Notes: generated by a model not told the origin, from the sequence alone. Positions 20,339-32,986 are shown, counted from the stretch's first letter. The stretch is 64,000 nucleotides of DNA from Tilletia caries (GCA_032718865.1 JALUTQ010000039.1:1550001-1614000), one strand, 5' to 3'. Numbers and translations are program-made.

Positions 20339-20518
20339 CCATCCATGAACGGTAAGCAGCTCACCACACGCCAGAACTTCAGCTCACACCAAAGGACCCG
20401 CTGACGATCCTCTCTTCCGAACTGCTGATCTCTTGCCTCCTGTCCTCCAGCTTTTGTCTCCTACAGTGATGACGAAGCCGAGCACGGATGTGCCGCGTGC
20501 AGCTGTCCCAGCGACGGC
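20339..20518 (+). pseudogene. 5' fragment of the SAP30BP-like gene (end of left duplication arm)
   Basis: After the right CACTTG of the outer element, the sequence continues the duplication into the first 7-nt coding exon (ATGAACG, 20345-20351), intron 1, and the start of exon 2 (TTGTCTCCTACAGTGATGAC) of the gene at 35374-36727. Identity to the parent is about 90 percent, lower than in the rest of the arm. A 1-nt change after the YSDDEAEH codons shifts the frame. The copy ends at about 20518, four bases before sequence shared with the 9134-9210 repeat, and then ADSL begins. Confidence 0.8.
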
Positions 20519-20565
20519 GAAAAATTTCACGGAATTGATTTCGGGCTCCCTCAATCTCACGTCCT

Positions 20566-22506
20566 CTACACATTCAGCTCAGCCTTGGTAGCGTTTGCGA
20601 TATCCTTCTGGTAGGGGGCAATCGCAGGCTGGACCCACTTCTTGACGAAGCTTTCGACCTGTTGTGGCGCCCGCCCCACGAAAGTGGAAGGCTCGAGCAG
20701 CTCGTCGATCCGGTCGTGAATGGGCTGGAAGTACGGGTCCTTCTTGATCCGCTCGATCAGATCGTTGTCGCCGCCGTGGATCTTGACAACGTCGGAAGCC
20801 TGGTGGGAAAGCACGCGGATTGCCTCGTGGCAGTGCTGACGGTCGCCGCCGGCACGGACCATGGCCATGATGACGTTCTCCGTGGCCATGAAGGGGAGCT
20901 CGGCGTTGATGTGCCGGGCAATGATGGCCGGGTAGACGACCAGGCCCTCGCTGATGTTCTGGAGTGTTGTAAGGATGACGTCCGCGGTCAAGAAGGCCTC
21001 GGGGATTGTCAAACGTCGGTTTGCGCTGCGAATGGACAAGGCTTATCAGTACTCCTTTGGAGAGAGACTGATTGGGGGAAATGTGAGGAATAATCTTACT
21101 CACCTGTCATCGAGCGTGCGCTCCATCCATTGCCCACCAGCCGTGTCCCGGGCGCTGTTCACGATGTTTCCCAACCAGCGGGCAAGACCGCAGACGCGCT
21201 CCGAGCGCATGGGGTTGCGCTTGTATGCCATCGCACTGCTTCCAATCTGGTCCTTCTCAAACGGTTCCTCGATCTCCTTCAGATGGCACAGAAGTCGGAT
21301 GTCGGTGGCCATCTTGAGAGCCGAAGCGGAGAAGGATGCCAACGGGGAGAGGACGTCGATGTCGATCTTGCGGGAGTAGGTCTGGCCGGTGACGGGCATG
21401 GCGTACGGGAACTCAAAGAGAGCAGTGACGCGTTCGTCAAGAGCCTCGACCTTGTCGTGATCGCCGTCGAAGAGCTGGAGGAAACTGGCCTGGGTGCCGG
21501 TGGTACCCTTGACTCCGCGGAAGCCGAGGTCGTCGCGTGCGCGGGTGATATTCCGCAAATCCCAGAGCAGCTCCTGGATCCAGAGTGTAGCGCGTTTGCC
21601 GACGGTGGTGAGCTGTGCAGGCTGCATGTGGGTGAAGCCGAGGGTGGGCAAGTCCTTGTACTCCATGGCGAACGCTGACAATCGCTGGATGACGGTAGCC
21701 AGCTTGGGGAGCAATAGGTCGAGTCCGCGACGCAGGAAGATGAGGTCGGCTGCAGATTCAGACAATTGTCAGTGAGGGACAACACGCCGGCAGAGGAGAA
21801 ATGCTGTGACTTACCGTTGTCGGTCACGTAGCAAGAGGTTGCACCAAGGCTGCAGAGAGAGATCAGCAGAAAGGCGATTCAGCAAGAGCGAGAGATCTCA
21901 TCTTCGTTGGGACGGGTGGGCGCGCACTGGATGTATGGAGCGGCAGCGGGAGCGACTACGCCAAAGACGTGGACATGGGCCATGACATCGTGCCGGCGCC
22001 GCTTCTCCTCCTCCGCAGCCAGCTGCATCTGGTGATCGTCGAGGGTCTGTTTGGACACAGGGCAAGACCGAAGGTTATCTCTGTCAGTATCTCCGACGCC
22101 AAGTATCTTGCTGGGGCCGCAGGGTGACTGACTAGGTTGGCCTTCATCTGTGCGATGGCCTCGTCCGGGATGTCGAGGCCGAGCTCCTTCTCGGCAATGG
22201 CGAGATTGAGCCAGAGCTGGCGCCAGGTACCGAAACGGGTCTGCGACAAGCCAGAGTAAGAAGGAGAGAGAGATAGAGAGTCAGCATTGACATTGCGACG
22301 CTGATCGAATCCTTGCTTGCGTCCTGGGCTCGATGCTGACTGCGTTGGAGAAGAGGCTGGCCATTTCCTTGGAGGCATAGCGCCTGCCGGACGAACGAGA
22401 GTCAAGTCAGTGTCCGTTCCTCTGCGATGGCACGCGGCAGCAGCAAGGTGCGCAGGGGGGATGCTCACCCAGAGAGCGGCGACTGCCACGCGTCGTGAGA
22501 ACTCAT
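20566..22506 (-). CDS. ADE13: Adenylosuccinate lyase
   Basis: Seven exons: 22469-22506, 22341-22383, 22133-22240, 21928-22046, 21815-21849, 21104-21749 and 20566-21025, giving 482 residues, the usual length. The enzyme cleaves adenylosuccinate to AMP and SAICAR to AICAR in purine synthesis, in the cytosol. Family landmarks are SPLSGRYASKEM at the start, [41 protein letters not shown] (catalytic His region), [12 protein letters not shown], the signature [17 protein letters not shown] at the flexible catalytic loop, and [11 protein letters not shown]. Its 3' end abuts the truncated SAP30BP fragment, and a degraded copy of this 3' end lies at 9134-9210. The gene itself looks intact. It is divergent from RPC19, with 153 bp between starts. 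Confidence 0.96.
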
Positions 22507-22659
22507 CCTGCCAGTTGTGATCTTCGCTGTCGAGGTCGTCGATCGTCGATGCGAAGTTGCCCCGAGCAGGAAGAAAGTTGCACTTGCTGCGATTCGACCG
22601 CCTCAGTCACTCGCTCCAGACATCCACAGCACAGCACAGCACAGAAGCTCTTGCCCAGC

Positions 22660-23829
22660 ATGGCGATGACAGACAGCGGTGCGATCGACTGGGTACAGGC
22701 CCTCGGCGGCAAGGTCACTCTCGTCAGTCTTGCTCTCTGCCTCCTTATCCACGACGCGCGTCGAGCTGACCGACTCTTCTCTTCTCTGTCTCCAGCTGCC
22801 TGGCTATGCAGACGATCTCTCGGCAGCGACCTTCTGCCTGGCCGACGAGGACCACACCCTCGGCAACTCGCTCCGTTATATGCTCATGAAGGAGTGAGTA
22901 ACCGCTTCCAACCCCCCGCCCACCAGCCTCGCCTCGAGCGCGCGCGCCGTTTCCGAGGAAGACATCACTATATCGTTTTTCCCTGATACGGGCCCCAATT
23001 CACATTGGGATCACCCGTGCTGGAGGCTTAAAACACAGGAATTCTTCGTTTCTGAGGATCGATATCGCGTCGCTGCCAGGTTTCCCGCCCTGACTTTGTG
23101 CTTGTCAAGAGATGAGTGCTGACTATTCACTTTTATGTCTCTGCACTTGTCTGCTCACAGTTCGCGAGTCGAGTTTTGCGGGTACAGGTAAGGGACTCCC
23201 TTCTTCCGCTCTCCTCTTCCCCGACCGCTCCCATGCTCAGCTAATCCCGCCTCCTTCTATCCCACCAGCTTGCCCCATCCGTCCGAGCTCAAGTGTCACA
23301 TCCGCGTGCAGATGCATGGTGAGTGAATCCATATCTTCCTACCCTTTCGAGCGAGTAATGCGCGCCTGAAGCAAAGACGAGGAAAAGGGATCGCAACTCT
23401 CCACGCCTCTATACGCAACTGGGCAGGAGGGAATGTCGAATATTTTTTAACACAATTGTTCCTACTGAGCCTCAGCGCGCGCTGCACTTCTCTCGCTCTC
23501 GGCTTAGTCCATCTCTCTCTCCTCATCATTCCCCGGCACATGACGAACAGGCGCTGACAATCTTCTTCCTCCTGTTCTCCCTGTCATCACCCAACTCCGA
23601 CGCTCTACAAGACAAAGCAAACGCAGTGACGGCCTTGCAAGAAGCACTCCTACGACTCGAACAGCTCTTCGAGAGCATCCAGGAAGCATACACCCAAAAC
23701 CTAGAAGCCAACGACTTCGAGCGCTTCGAAGAGCCCAAGCTGGACATCGACAGCATCAGGCAACGGCTCGAGGAGGCGCGGGCATCGGCAGGGGAAAGCG
23801 CACCTGCCGCGTCTACATCGAGAAGATGA
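22660..23829 (+). CDS. RPC19: RNA polymerase I/III common subunit AC19 (RPAC2)
   Basis: Five exons: 22660-22722, 22796-22893, 23161-23187, 23269-23318 and 23612-23829, giving 151 residues. It is the small alpha-like subunit that pairs with AC40 in Pol I and Pol III. Landmarks are DEDHTLGNSLRYMLMKD (the alpha-motif), VEFCGYS carried by a 27-nt exon, and LPHPSELKCHIRVQMH. The C-terminal coiled helix (ALQEALLRLEQLFESIQEAY) is followed by an acidic tail longer than in yeast. Introns 2 (267 nt) and 4 (293 nt) are three to four times the local norm. Intron 4 contains an open frame that can mislead prediction, because exon 5 begins only at 23612 after an acceptor ending acaag. Confidence 0.92.
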
Positions 23830-24072
23830 CACTTCCCTCTTGACCTCGTTCCCCTGTTTTCCATTTGTATCATTAGCCACCTTGCATCCACATACACCCA
23901 AAGATTTAATGAAGTAGCCCATCCAGAGTGCAAGAAGGAGCAGCCCTGCTCCGGTCGAGCTTTTGCAGGAAGACGATGCATCATTGACTTTGGAGGCATG
24001 CGTGGAACGCGCTGGAGGGGTTGCTGAAAAAATACATATGTGCGAGTGAGAGTAGTGAGTGGAACTGTTCCA

Positions 24073-27000
24073 TCAGCCCTGTCCGTCGCTGGATTCCGAG
24101 TCTCGACGGCCCGCTGTCATCGGCACGTAGCTCGCCAGACCCGGCGCCGCAACCGCAAGCAGACCCAGGTGCGCCGGCAGGAAGCACGCCGGCTCCGCGA
24201 GCGAGTACCGCTCCGTGCTCAACAACTGGAGCTCGTGCATGCTCTGTGTGATGTCCCGCAGACGGATGTTCAGAGCAGCGCGGACAGAGGCGGCAGCAGC
24301 CGCATTCGCTGCTGTTGCAGTCGCCGACGCACTCAGAGACGGCGAACCGGCGTAGTCTGCATGTCCCGACGTCGAGTGCACCGTGCCAGACAACAACGGA
24401 GAGCCATGACGAGCCTTGTTGGGACCGAAGTGGGAACCGACCTTGGTGGACATACGACCATGCAGCGCCGCCTGAGCCGACAAGAAGGGATCGAAACCGC
24501 CAAAATCGGTACTCGGGCCCGCCGTACCGCCAGACTTCGAAAGGTGCGCATGTGCCGATTGTCGTCGCCCATGCCCGAAGAAACGAGCTCCCTCGGCTGA
24601 TTGGGAGTGATGGCTGTCTTTAGAATACACTTGCAAGATGTGGAACCAAAGCACATGCGGCGCGGCTCGATGGGCGGGTACCGAGAACACGTGCGTCGAG
24701 AACGTGCCCGTCGAAGCTGTGCTGTAGTCCGTCTCTCGCGGAATACGAACAGTCGCAGAAGAGGCAAGGGCAAGGATGTTGCTGCTGTCGTCCGGAGTTT
24801 TGTTGTCGAAGAAAGAGGAGTGCGGTCGAGATTGATGCTGTGTTGCCGATGATTGTCGATGATGCTGCGATGTTGGGTAATGGGATCCGAAAACTGGTGG
24901 TGGCACAAAGAAGCGGTGTGATGGATACAGTGCATAGTTGAAACTTGAGGCATCGAGCATGACGGCATTAGGCGCGGCAGGACCGCTGGCGAGTCCTGAG
25001 GGCGCATCCGCTGTTGGTAACAGCGTGAGCGGAGAATCAGTGTCGACGCATCCCAACGTGACATCGAGGATTCCGGGACCTCTCAGCATGCCGCATCGCT
25101 CGAGGGAAGACCACGCTGAGCGAAAAAAAAAGAAAGCCCACAAAGGTGTCAGAGCATTCCCAACCTATTGCAAGCTGGTTGAATTCTTTAGCTCCCATTC
25201 CTACTCACCCAGAATTTCCTCCATAGGCATCGAAGATGTCTTGCAAAGGACGAACCGCCACGCAACATCGGCCCGCCGAGCAAATTGCACAGCCTTCAGC
25301 CAGATCGTGGCGAGATCTTCGACCAGGACCTGCTTCGTCGTCCACGCATCGATGAAGAACAGCTGTCCGCGCTGGTCGACGACAGTCATGACGACGCAGT
25401 CGTGAGCCGCACGCAACTCGTAGCCGACGTGCAAGAGCAGGCCGCGGTCAACCACATCCCGAGAAGAGAGCGGCCAGCGTAGACTGATGTCCATCATGTG
25501 CCGTTGGAATAAGGGAGCGAGAGTGAAAGCGGGGTACTGCACCAGGTCCAGTTCATGAGCATGACCCTGACCATGCCCGCGTCGGCCCAAAGACGCAAGC
25601 GTCCTGCCGGTGGCATGAGGAACGGCTCGTTGAAGCGAGTCATAAATGGCAAACGCGAACCGCTTCAGGTCAAACGCCAACCGATGCCCAGCCCCGAGTG
25701 GCCCAAGCCCAGACTCGAAAATCATCATCTGCGGCACGCCCCGCACCTGTAGCTGCCAGCCTTGAGCACCCAGCCGCTGTCGAGCCATATAAGTGAGATC
25801 CTCCCGCATCCGAGTGAGCCCTTGCCATCGGATCGGCCAGCCGGGGGTGCCGACAATGTAGATGATGATGTGCGATGCGTTGTCGGCGTGCGTCTTCAGG
25901 GTGTCAAAGATGGATGACATCGTGTCTTCCCAGCACTCCTGCTGAGCTGTGTCAATCGCCATTGAGCCGAGAACCTCGGCTATGTCGATCGTGCTCCCGT
26001 CGCCGAGTCGGAGAATGCTGTGACTGTTTGGAACGTGAGAGCCGAGACCGTACAACTGTCGAGCCATAGCCAAAAGAGAGCGGAGGTCAATGTCCAAATC
26101 GTACGACGCAGCTGGACCTTGTGTCTTCTTCACTCACTTGGAAAATGTGATCTATGCGCTCCAGCCACTTCACAGCACTGCTCAGGAGATAGTCAGACGC
26201 ATCCAGCTGCAGGACAAATGGCGCGACATGCTTCGGCCCTCCCACGGCCGACAACCCTAACTTGTCCCAAAACTTCAGCGCAGCCGGTGCCATCCGAGTG
26301 GCGTAGCCCTGACAGCCCGCAATGATATACGGCGGTTCCAGCACATCCACCCCTCCTTCCACCTCCGTCGATGCCCCACCTGAAGTCCCAGACGCGGAAG
26401 GAAGATCCAGCCCTGTGGTATCGAGGTAAGGCGAGGGATGAATGAGCGCTCGGAGAAGGAGTGAGCTCATGTCCATCTCCGGTCCGACCAGCGCAGCGGA
26501 GAATCGCTCCAGGATGGCGCCTGTCTCGTGCGCAGCGACGGAGGGTAGCGTCAGACTGTTGCTTTGTTCGGCGAGCGCCTGAGCTCGGAGGGGCGGGTTC
26601 AAGGCTATGCACTCCAGGACAGTCCGGCGCCATTGCTCCTGCTGCTCGCTCTCCTCGTCGACTGGCGCCTGCTGTGAAGGTTGCTTAGATTCCGACTTAG
26701 CTTGTGCGGGCAGGGTCGACGTCTGCGGATTTGAAGGGCGAGGGGCGTGGTGCAGGTTATGTGCGGTCAAGATGTCTAGCACACGATCGGTGCCACTGAT
26801 CAGCTCTTTCAGCGTATTCCTCGTCTGGAACAGGAGCAACTCCTCCTCATCTTGCTCATCCCCCTCCTCCATACTATCCTCGGAGCCTCCCGAGTCAGAA
26901 TAAGTCTCCAGAGTTCCGATCTCGGAAATTTCCTCGTCTCCCCGTGTCCCATCTCGGAGATGAGCAAGGGCAGAGCTCAACGAACCCGGACGGGTGGAGA

Positions 27001-30000
27001 TCCAGCGTGCATCTTCGGCCGTCTTGCGCTTGCTGGGTGTGCCATGAAGTGTGCCCTTCACCAGACTGCGACGAGTGATGAAGCGGAAACGGTTTCGCGT
27101 GGGGGTGCGTGGCACAAGCGACGTCTGCGTCGGTGCACTTTCCTTCGACACTGGCGGACCCGCTTGAGCTGGAGAAGCCAGGATGTCAGGAATGGCGAAC
27201 TTGCCGGAGTCGTATTTGCTGTGTAAAAATTGAGGGTCGAGCTCATCCGTGGTGCTCTTCTCAAAACCTGTCGCAAATGCATCATCCACGTAAAGATGCT
27301 GTCCGCTGGATGGACCGATGGGGCTGATTTCCATGTTCAGACCCGAGGAGTGCGCCTCGATCGCAGCCAAGTGCTGCCTGAGCGTTGGATACCCGTTGCC
27401 CGCATGCACCGACACGCTCTGATCCACCACATCTTCCATGGGCGAATGTGGAGTTCGGGGGGTTTTGCTGATGGCTTGTCCGTTGAGTCCGAATGCTGGC
27501 GAGCTGACGCTGAAGGAGCTTGGAGTGAATCCTGGCAGGGAAGGATGATCGGTTGCCGTTTGAGACGGCCCGGTGTCGGCGGAGATCGGCCAGCAGAATG
27601 GCGCGCCCGCATGGCTCACACCCAGGACGCTGTTCTGAATGTCTTCCTCAACTTGCGCAAGGGCAAATGTCACTGGTACAGCTTCAACGGAGGTCGCAGG
27701 TAGCGACACGGTGGGCTGTTCCGCATGCATAAAGTCGTTCTGGATGTTTGTGGCCTTTTCCGTAGTCATGAATAAGGTCTGTTGTCGTGCGCGAAAGTCC
27801 CGTGTCGGTAGGCCATAGCCCCATTCGGTTGGGAGACTCTCATCGCCTCCTGATGATGCGAGTTTTGCCATGTCTGAGGACGCGAATCCATTTAGGCCTG
27901 GGAATGTTCGGTGACTGGGATCGATGCTTTTTGGACTGTGTGCTCGCACTTGGGTTGGAGAAAACGCTGCGTCTGCAGGCACTGTTCGATGTTCCACAGA
28001 CGGCTCAACAAGGCCTGTTCTGACCTCTGTTGCAACGTGATCTTCGCTTTGATGCTTGAAAATCTGGGCCGCCTGGTCGAGCACATCGGCAACATTGGCG
28101 TAGGTGAGGGTTTTTGGGGGCAGATAGATCGGCGAGCCCCGGACGTCTTCGAAAGGAAGCAAACGTGTCGGTAATACCCTGTGATTTGTCTCTTCGTTAC
28201 CAATGTCTGCGAGTTGGGTGGCAGGATCTGGTGACGGATCTGGTGATGGATGGAGAAAGCACAGCGCAAGCGGCCATAGAAACGCGTCCTTGCCGAACTT
28301 GTCCTGTAAATCGAGTGGATCCTTGATCGCACCCGCCTCCAGCTTTATGTCGTCCTGAGACTCATGTGGACCCAGCCCTGGTCTTGGTGTCGCTGGCTGT
28401 TCTTGGTCTGCGACGCAAATCGTTGTTGATCCATGAGGGTCCGCCGAACCCTCTTCATTGAGCGCCGACGCATCCGATCCGCGGACGTCCTCTGCCGCCG
28501 TCTGCCTCACGACGGCCCAGCGAGGTTCAGATCCAAGAAAGGCCACATCCACTCCCTCATTCTCCAAACGCGTCCGAAGTGAATCAGGGATCCACCACCC
28601 TGGTTCAGGACCGCCAGAACTTAGATCTGGGCCAGGGCCGTCTCTTGACTCCCCTTCGCCATCTCGCCCCCCTAAGATGGACAGCCCTCGCCCAGAAATA
28701 CCACGGGCCGCATCAATATCGTAGTGGGTTACCGACGACGAGCCAGACTGTGTGCCCGACACGAGCGCGTTGAGCCGAGCCGAAAGCGCCCCAACGAGCT
28801 CGATGGACCTCCCCGTTGAGACATGGTCTTCGTGCTCCACGTCGGTCTCTTGTTCGGGAAATACTTTCTCGGGACCAGGCATGCAGGAGCGCATCCATTG
28901 CCTTTCCTGCGCACGATCGGTAAACCCCATCGGAGCAAGTAAGATCCGCATGCCTGATTTGGCTTCAGGACTTGCTTTAGATGGGTCGTCTAACCCCCTT
29001 GTCGAATTGGGTTCATCGAGGTCCTGGAGCTCGTGGCAGCTGACGCCCCTGCCAAGCTGCCGCAGCCACAGATACGTTGGCGATACACAGAGCACCAAAG
29101 CCTCCGGGCCAACCGACGTCTGAAAGCGAACGCATAACACGCTGTCCGCTGCTGAGGATATTACGCTGCCATGAAAGCCTGTTCCCGGTGCGCTACAGGG
29201 TAGCAGGAGTACGAGAGATCCGAAGCGAACAGGATGTGTCCGCGGTGGGGAAAGGCCGCGTCGTCTAGGCGGTAATTGTATTCTGGATCGCTTCTCGAAC
29301 ACGGATTCGTCCTGCTGCACTTCGTCCGCCACAGGCTCGGATGCCTCGCCCTCTTCGATCTCTCCGTCCTCCGTATGCTCGCCCTCCTCCATTTCGACCT
29401 CCGGGATTTCGCCCTCTTCCGATATAGACTGAATGGTCCCGGAGCGGGGTCTGCCTGTGATGCCACCGATATTCACATTTGCGGCATTTTCTGGGACCGC
29501 TGCAGGTTGCGCCATCTCCGCTTCACGATCGGATTGGCCGCCGTCAACCTCAGGACCTTGACCATCCTGGCCCATCGCATCCGGGACCGAGGGTATTGGC
29601 CTGCCATCCCAGCCGTGTGCTGTGACGAAGTCGATGAGAAAACGCTCATGTAGAGCGCGGACCAGCAGCCCGTGCGCGGAAAGATGCCTCCTTGATGGCT
29701 GTAACAACGCAGGACTGGCGAGATTGTCCATGCGCAAAGATGGGAACAGGGATGAAGAAGGATTTAGTGCACCCGACGCTGCAACGTCTACAAGCGTGCA
29801 GGAGGAAGAGATCGTCAATCGACTGGTGCTTTGAAAAAAATCGAATGTTCAGCATCGTTTGCGACAGACGTACCAAAGTCTGCAACGAGTATCTCTGAGA
29901 TTTCCTTCCTCAGAGCGAGAATCAGATCATCACCAGCAGCGGAACCAAGAGCGTCCAAGTTTGGTAGAGTGTCGTCCGTAGCGCGGGCTTTGCCCTTACC

Positions 30001-31053
30001 CTTCAGATCCCTCGCCTTTTTCAGCTGGGACGTTGGGACGGCCTCGAAGATCCAAAGTGCAGCGAATGTCTTCGCGGCGGATGACGACGGCTGAGTATGC
30101 TTCGTCTCATCTCGTACCGATTCAAATGAAGCAGGCTGAGAAGAATTGGCCGCGGGGTCCCGCTTCCGCTTGCGTCCAGACCTTGACGCCGAGTTCGAGC
30201 TGGAGGCAACGTGTGGGAGATCGCTCGCTTGAGGCGATTTATGCTCGAACGCTTGCGCAGACGTTGGCGCTGTGTTGGCACCTTCGAGACTTGGGTTTTC
30301 GAACGCATATAGCAATCGGTCTCGAAGGTATTCGCCAGCATGTAGTGCCTGAATTTCGCTGTCCGGCGATGAATCGCTGGAGCCCTGCTGAGGGAAGAAT
30401 GGTGGTACCGCATCGCGCGTACTCAGCGGGCGCTTTCCTTCCAGGGATGCGCATCTTGATAGAAGATTTTGCAGCGTAACCAGCCGGCGCTCTGCCTGTA
30501 GCTGTGTCGCTTTCGATGCCTGCGCACGTCCCGGACCTTCGCGAATTGTAGAAGTTGAGGCATCGGACTCGTCCACGAGCTTGACCTCGTACCGGCGCCA
30601 GGAGAATCCAATCGTGGACGGTGCAGGTGCATGCGCTGAGAAGTTGCCAGGCGAAGAGCCAGATCCGAGCCGAGGGGTAGATATTGAGGGGCCAGACGGG
30701 TAAAGCGTATGGGAGGCAGAGGGAGATGCTTCCGGGAAGACAGGCGCTCCTAGACTTGAACCCGGGCGGTCCGGAGCCGCCGAGGTCCAGGGCAGGCGGA
30801 CGATGTTGGTGAGGGTGTGGGCAGTGTGCGCGGGGGCATGCGGGAGGCGAGGCTGGGCATTGAGGTTGAGCCGATGCTGGGGATCCCCAGGCGGAGGCCT
30901 GGTCGTGTGTATGCTGCCTGAGGCATGGGCAGAGCTTCCTCCTGCTCCTACTCCTGCTCCTGCGGCAGCGATGGGCCCCCTGCCGCTTCCACTGCTCGTG
31001 CTGGCGCCGACTCCGGACCCGAACTGGGTGGAGAGCATCGAGGCTGGCGGCAT
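24073..31053 (-). CDS. MED13: Mediator kinase-module subunit Med13
   Basis: Four exons: 29874-31053, 26138-29787, 25209-26055 and 24073-25115, giving 2239 residues, the largest gene here. Med13 links the CDK8 kinase module to core Mediator and represses RNA polymerase II transcription. The N-terminal domain shows AHTLTNIVRLPW, FSWRRYEVKL and KTFAALWIFEA; exon 2 then runs through long acidic, Ser/Pro-rich disordered stretches. The C-terminal half has an Argonaute/PIWI-like core: QLYGLGSHVPNS, IIIYIVGTPGWP, PAFTLAPL, LLHVGYELRAAHDCVVMTVV and WRFVLCKTSSMP. The final exon reads LRDITQSMHELQLLS and LPAHLGLLAV, as expected for the family. The two inner introns lie where neighbouring frames overlap, so naive models shift there. 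It shares a 132-bp divergent promoter with SPP2. Confidence 0.9.
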
Positions 31054-31185
31054 GATGGTGGAAGCTCAGCTGGTCAATGGGTCGCCTTCATCCTGACCTT
31101 TACCTTGAGCGTGAGCTTGAGCCGGCTGCCCGCGCTCGTTCCCCTGTCTTCCTTCCGGACGACCATCACGGCGCGGCGGTCCAAG
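31054..31185. promoter_or_regulatory. Bidirectional promoter MED13/SPP2
   Basis: Only 132 bp separate the two start codons. Both 5' UTRs must be short or overlapping. I see no TATA element. Confidence 0.45.
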
Positions 31186-32451
31186 ATGCCATCTCAGCCA
31201 TCCTTCGTCGTCACACGCCCGCCCTCTCACGCTCCCTCAGTCAAGTCAGGCGGGACTCCCGCTGCCTCAACTTCCAGACCCATCAAACGGGCGGCTGCAT
31301 TCGATGTTGAGAGCGACAATGAAGAGGACGATGATGCGCAACACATCCACAGATCAGAGCGCCGTCCTCACCAACGCGGCGGGGCTGCTGCGGATGGTCT
31401 CAATGGCACGACGACGAGCGACAGAGGATCGTCAAGGAATCGACCTGAATTCCTGACGGACTTCGTCGCAGGTCAAACGGGCGGGTCAGGGTCAGGTTCG
31501 AGCTCAAACAGGCATGACAACAAGCCGGAGCTGACGATCCCTCTCGAAAGCGATCTCAACTGGAGGGAGCTTCGGAGCAAGTCCTCCGCCGTTGCCGCCG
31601 CCGCCAATCCATCACTGTCTGCAGATGAGCGCGCTCGCCAAGCCCTATTGGACGAAATGCGCGGGGATCATGCTGGGGCAGACTCCGGCGCTGCCAATCC
31701 ACACAGCAACCTCGTCATCTCCATGTCGGAAGAAGACGCCCTTCGGATGGATCTCGGCGCTCGACCTGATGCACCAGATGCGGCCGCGTACGAAGCCGTG
31801 CCTGTCGAAGCTTTTGGAGCGGCCATGCTGCGCGGCATGGGATGGAAGGAAGGCATGGGGGCAGGTCGGAGGCGAAACGGGCCGCAACAAGCGCCCGAAG
31901 TCCAGAAAAGGTCCGCATTGCTCGGATTGGGGGCCAAGGAGCGACCGACCGCGGAGGGAACTGGCGGTGGGAGCTCCAGCAAGAGTGGAGGCGGGCTGAG
32001 GGAGAAACCCAAGAACAGCAGACCGGACATGCGATATGTCCCTGTCGTGAAACGCGAACAAGAACCCGGTGGAGTCAGCTCGAGCAGAGATACGAGCAAA
32101 CCCGCCAGCGGAACCAGCACGCCATCACATCGACATGAGCGGGAACGAGAACGGGAGCGGGATCGAAGTCCAAGGGCGCGGCATGAAAGGGATTCTCGAC
32201 ATCACGACCGGGAGCGGGACCGGGATCAAGATCGAAAGCGCTCTTATCGTGATTATGACGACAGGCAGTCAGATCGCGGCTCAAGAAGGGAGGAACGAGA
32301 ACGGGAGCCCCGGGATCGGACAGAAGGAGGACGAGAGCATGGCCGGGAACGCGACCGGGACAGACACCGGCGAGAGGGTGGGCATGGTTCTCATAGAGCG
32401 TCAGGCGATCATCGGCGCGAGCGCGAGTTCGCTGATCGCGACCGGAGGTGA
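31186..32451 (+). CDS. SPP2: Spliceosome factor Spp2/GPKOW-like, G-patch protein
   Basis: A single exon encodes 421 residues. The central motif YEAVPVEAFGAAMLRGMGWKEG, followed by MGAGRRRNGPQQAPEV, matches the Spp2/MOS2 G-patch that activates the DEAH helicase Prp2 in the spliceosome. PEFLTDFVAG upstream and RPDMRYVPVVKRE downstream also fit. The C-terminal 120 residues are dominated by ER/DR/RD dipeptides (RERERERDR), an alternating-charge tail typical of nuclear-speckle proteins in larger eukaryotes and absent from yeast Spp2. The frame is open upstream of 31186, but only this ATG begins sequence like the family and it clears the MED13 start. A similar tail occurs in the nearby SAP30BP-like protein. 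Confidence 0.88.
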   Translation: MPSQPSFVVTRPPSHAPSVKSGGTPAASTSRPIKRAAAFDVESDNEEDDDAQHIHRSERRPHQRGGAAADGLNGTTTSDRGSSRNRPEFLTDFVAGQTGGSGSGSSSNRHDNKPELTIPLESDLNWRELRSKSSAVAAAANPSLSADERARQALLDEMRGDHAGADSGAANPHSNLVISMSEEDALRMDLGARPDAPDAAAYEAVPVEAFGAAMLRGMGWKEGMGAGRRRNGPQQAPEVQKRSALLGLGAKERPTAEGTGGGSSSKSGGGLREKPKNSRPDMRYVPVVKREQEPGGVSSSRDTSKPASGTSTPSHRHERERERERDRSPRARHERDSRHHDRERDRDQDRKRSYRDYDDRQSDRGSRREEREREPRDRTEGGREHGRERDRDRHRREGGHGSHRASGDHRREREFADRDRR

Positions 32452-32986
32452 TCTGTACCAAACCATTCATAATCCGATCCCTCATCCCATATTCCCATCG
32501 TTCCCGTCGAGCCTGTGTGGTGTTGCGGGTGAGTGGAGAACACATTCGTTGCGCAATGCACACGTGGGAATGAAAGTGAGCAAGTGTGCATGACGTACGT
32601 ACTTGGAAGGACAAGCAAGGCTGTGGACCGTGGTTGGACCAGGTCCACCGCATCCGGCAACCCAGGAGATCTCCATCATGAATCATCCATGGCGGTGCAC
32701 CGGTGCCTGCTGCTGGGAGGTGGAGGCCACTTCCGCCCGCGCCAAGTTGGCAGTGCGGTAGACCGGCGAGTCGCCGATGCACAGACAGTTTCTGAGCCTC
32801 AGAAGATTGGGATTTGGGACATCCATGACGCGTGAACGATGACAGGCGTGCTCACTGCTCATAGGACAGGCGATGCTGAGGCCTATATAAGTCGAGCCTT
32901 CCACGGGTCCAGCTTCTCACCGCTCTCCCTTCCACACCCACCGTCTAACATCTTCCTCCCAGCACTCATAAACAGCTACTTACACA
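32452..32986 (+). promoter_or_regulatory. Peroxiredoxin promoter with TATA box
   Basis: A TATATAA element at 32884-32890 lies 97-103 bp before the peroxiredoxin ATG and is followed by a pyrimidine-rich leader (cttctcaccgctctcccttcc), the usual arrangement of a strongly expressed fungal gene. The remaining part up to 32452 is the SPP2 3' flank with no frame of note. Confidence 0.6.

Noticed and set aside
26056..26137. A 20-nt intron joining the two large MED13 frames
   Set aside because: The frames can be joined by removing gtgagt...acaag (20 nt), but a normal 82-nt intron with donor gtgagt and acceptor cgacag (26056-26137) also keeps frame and is far more plausible.
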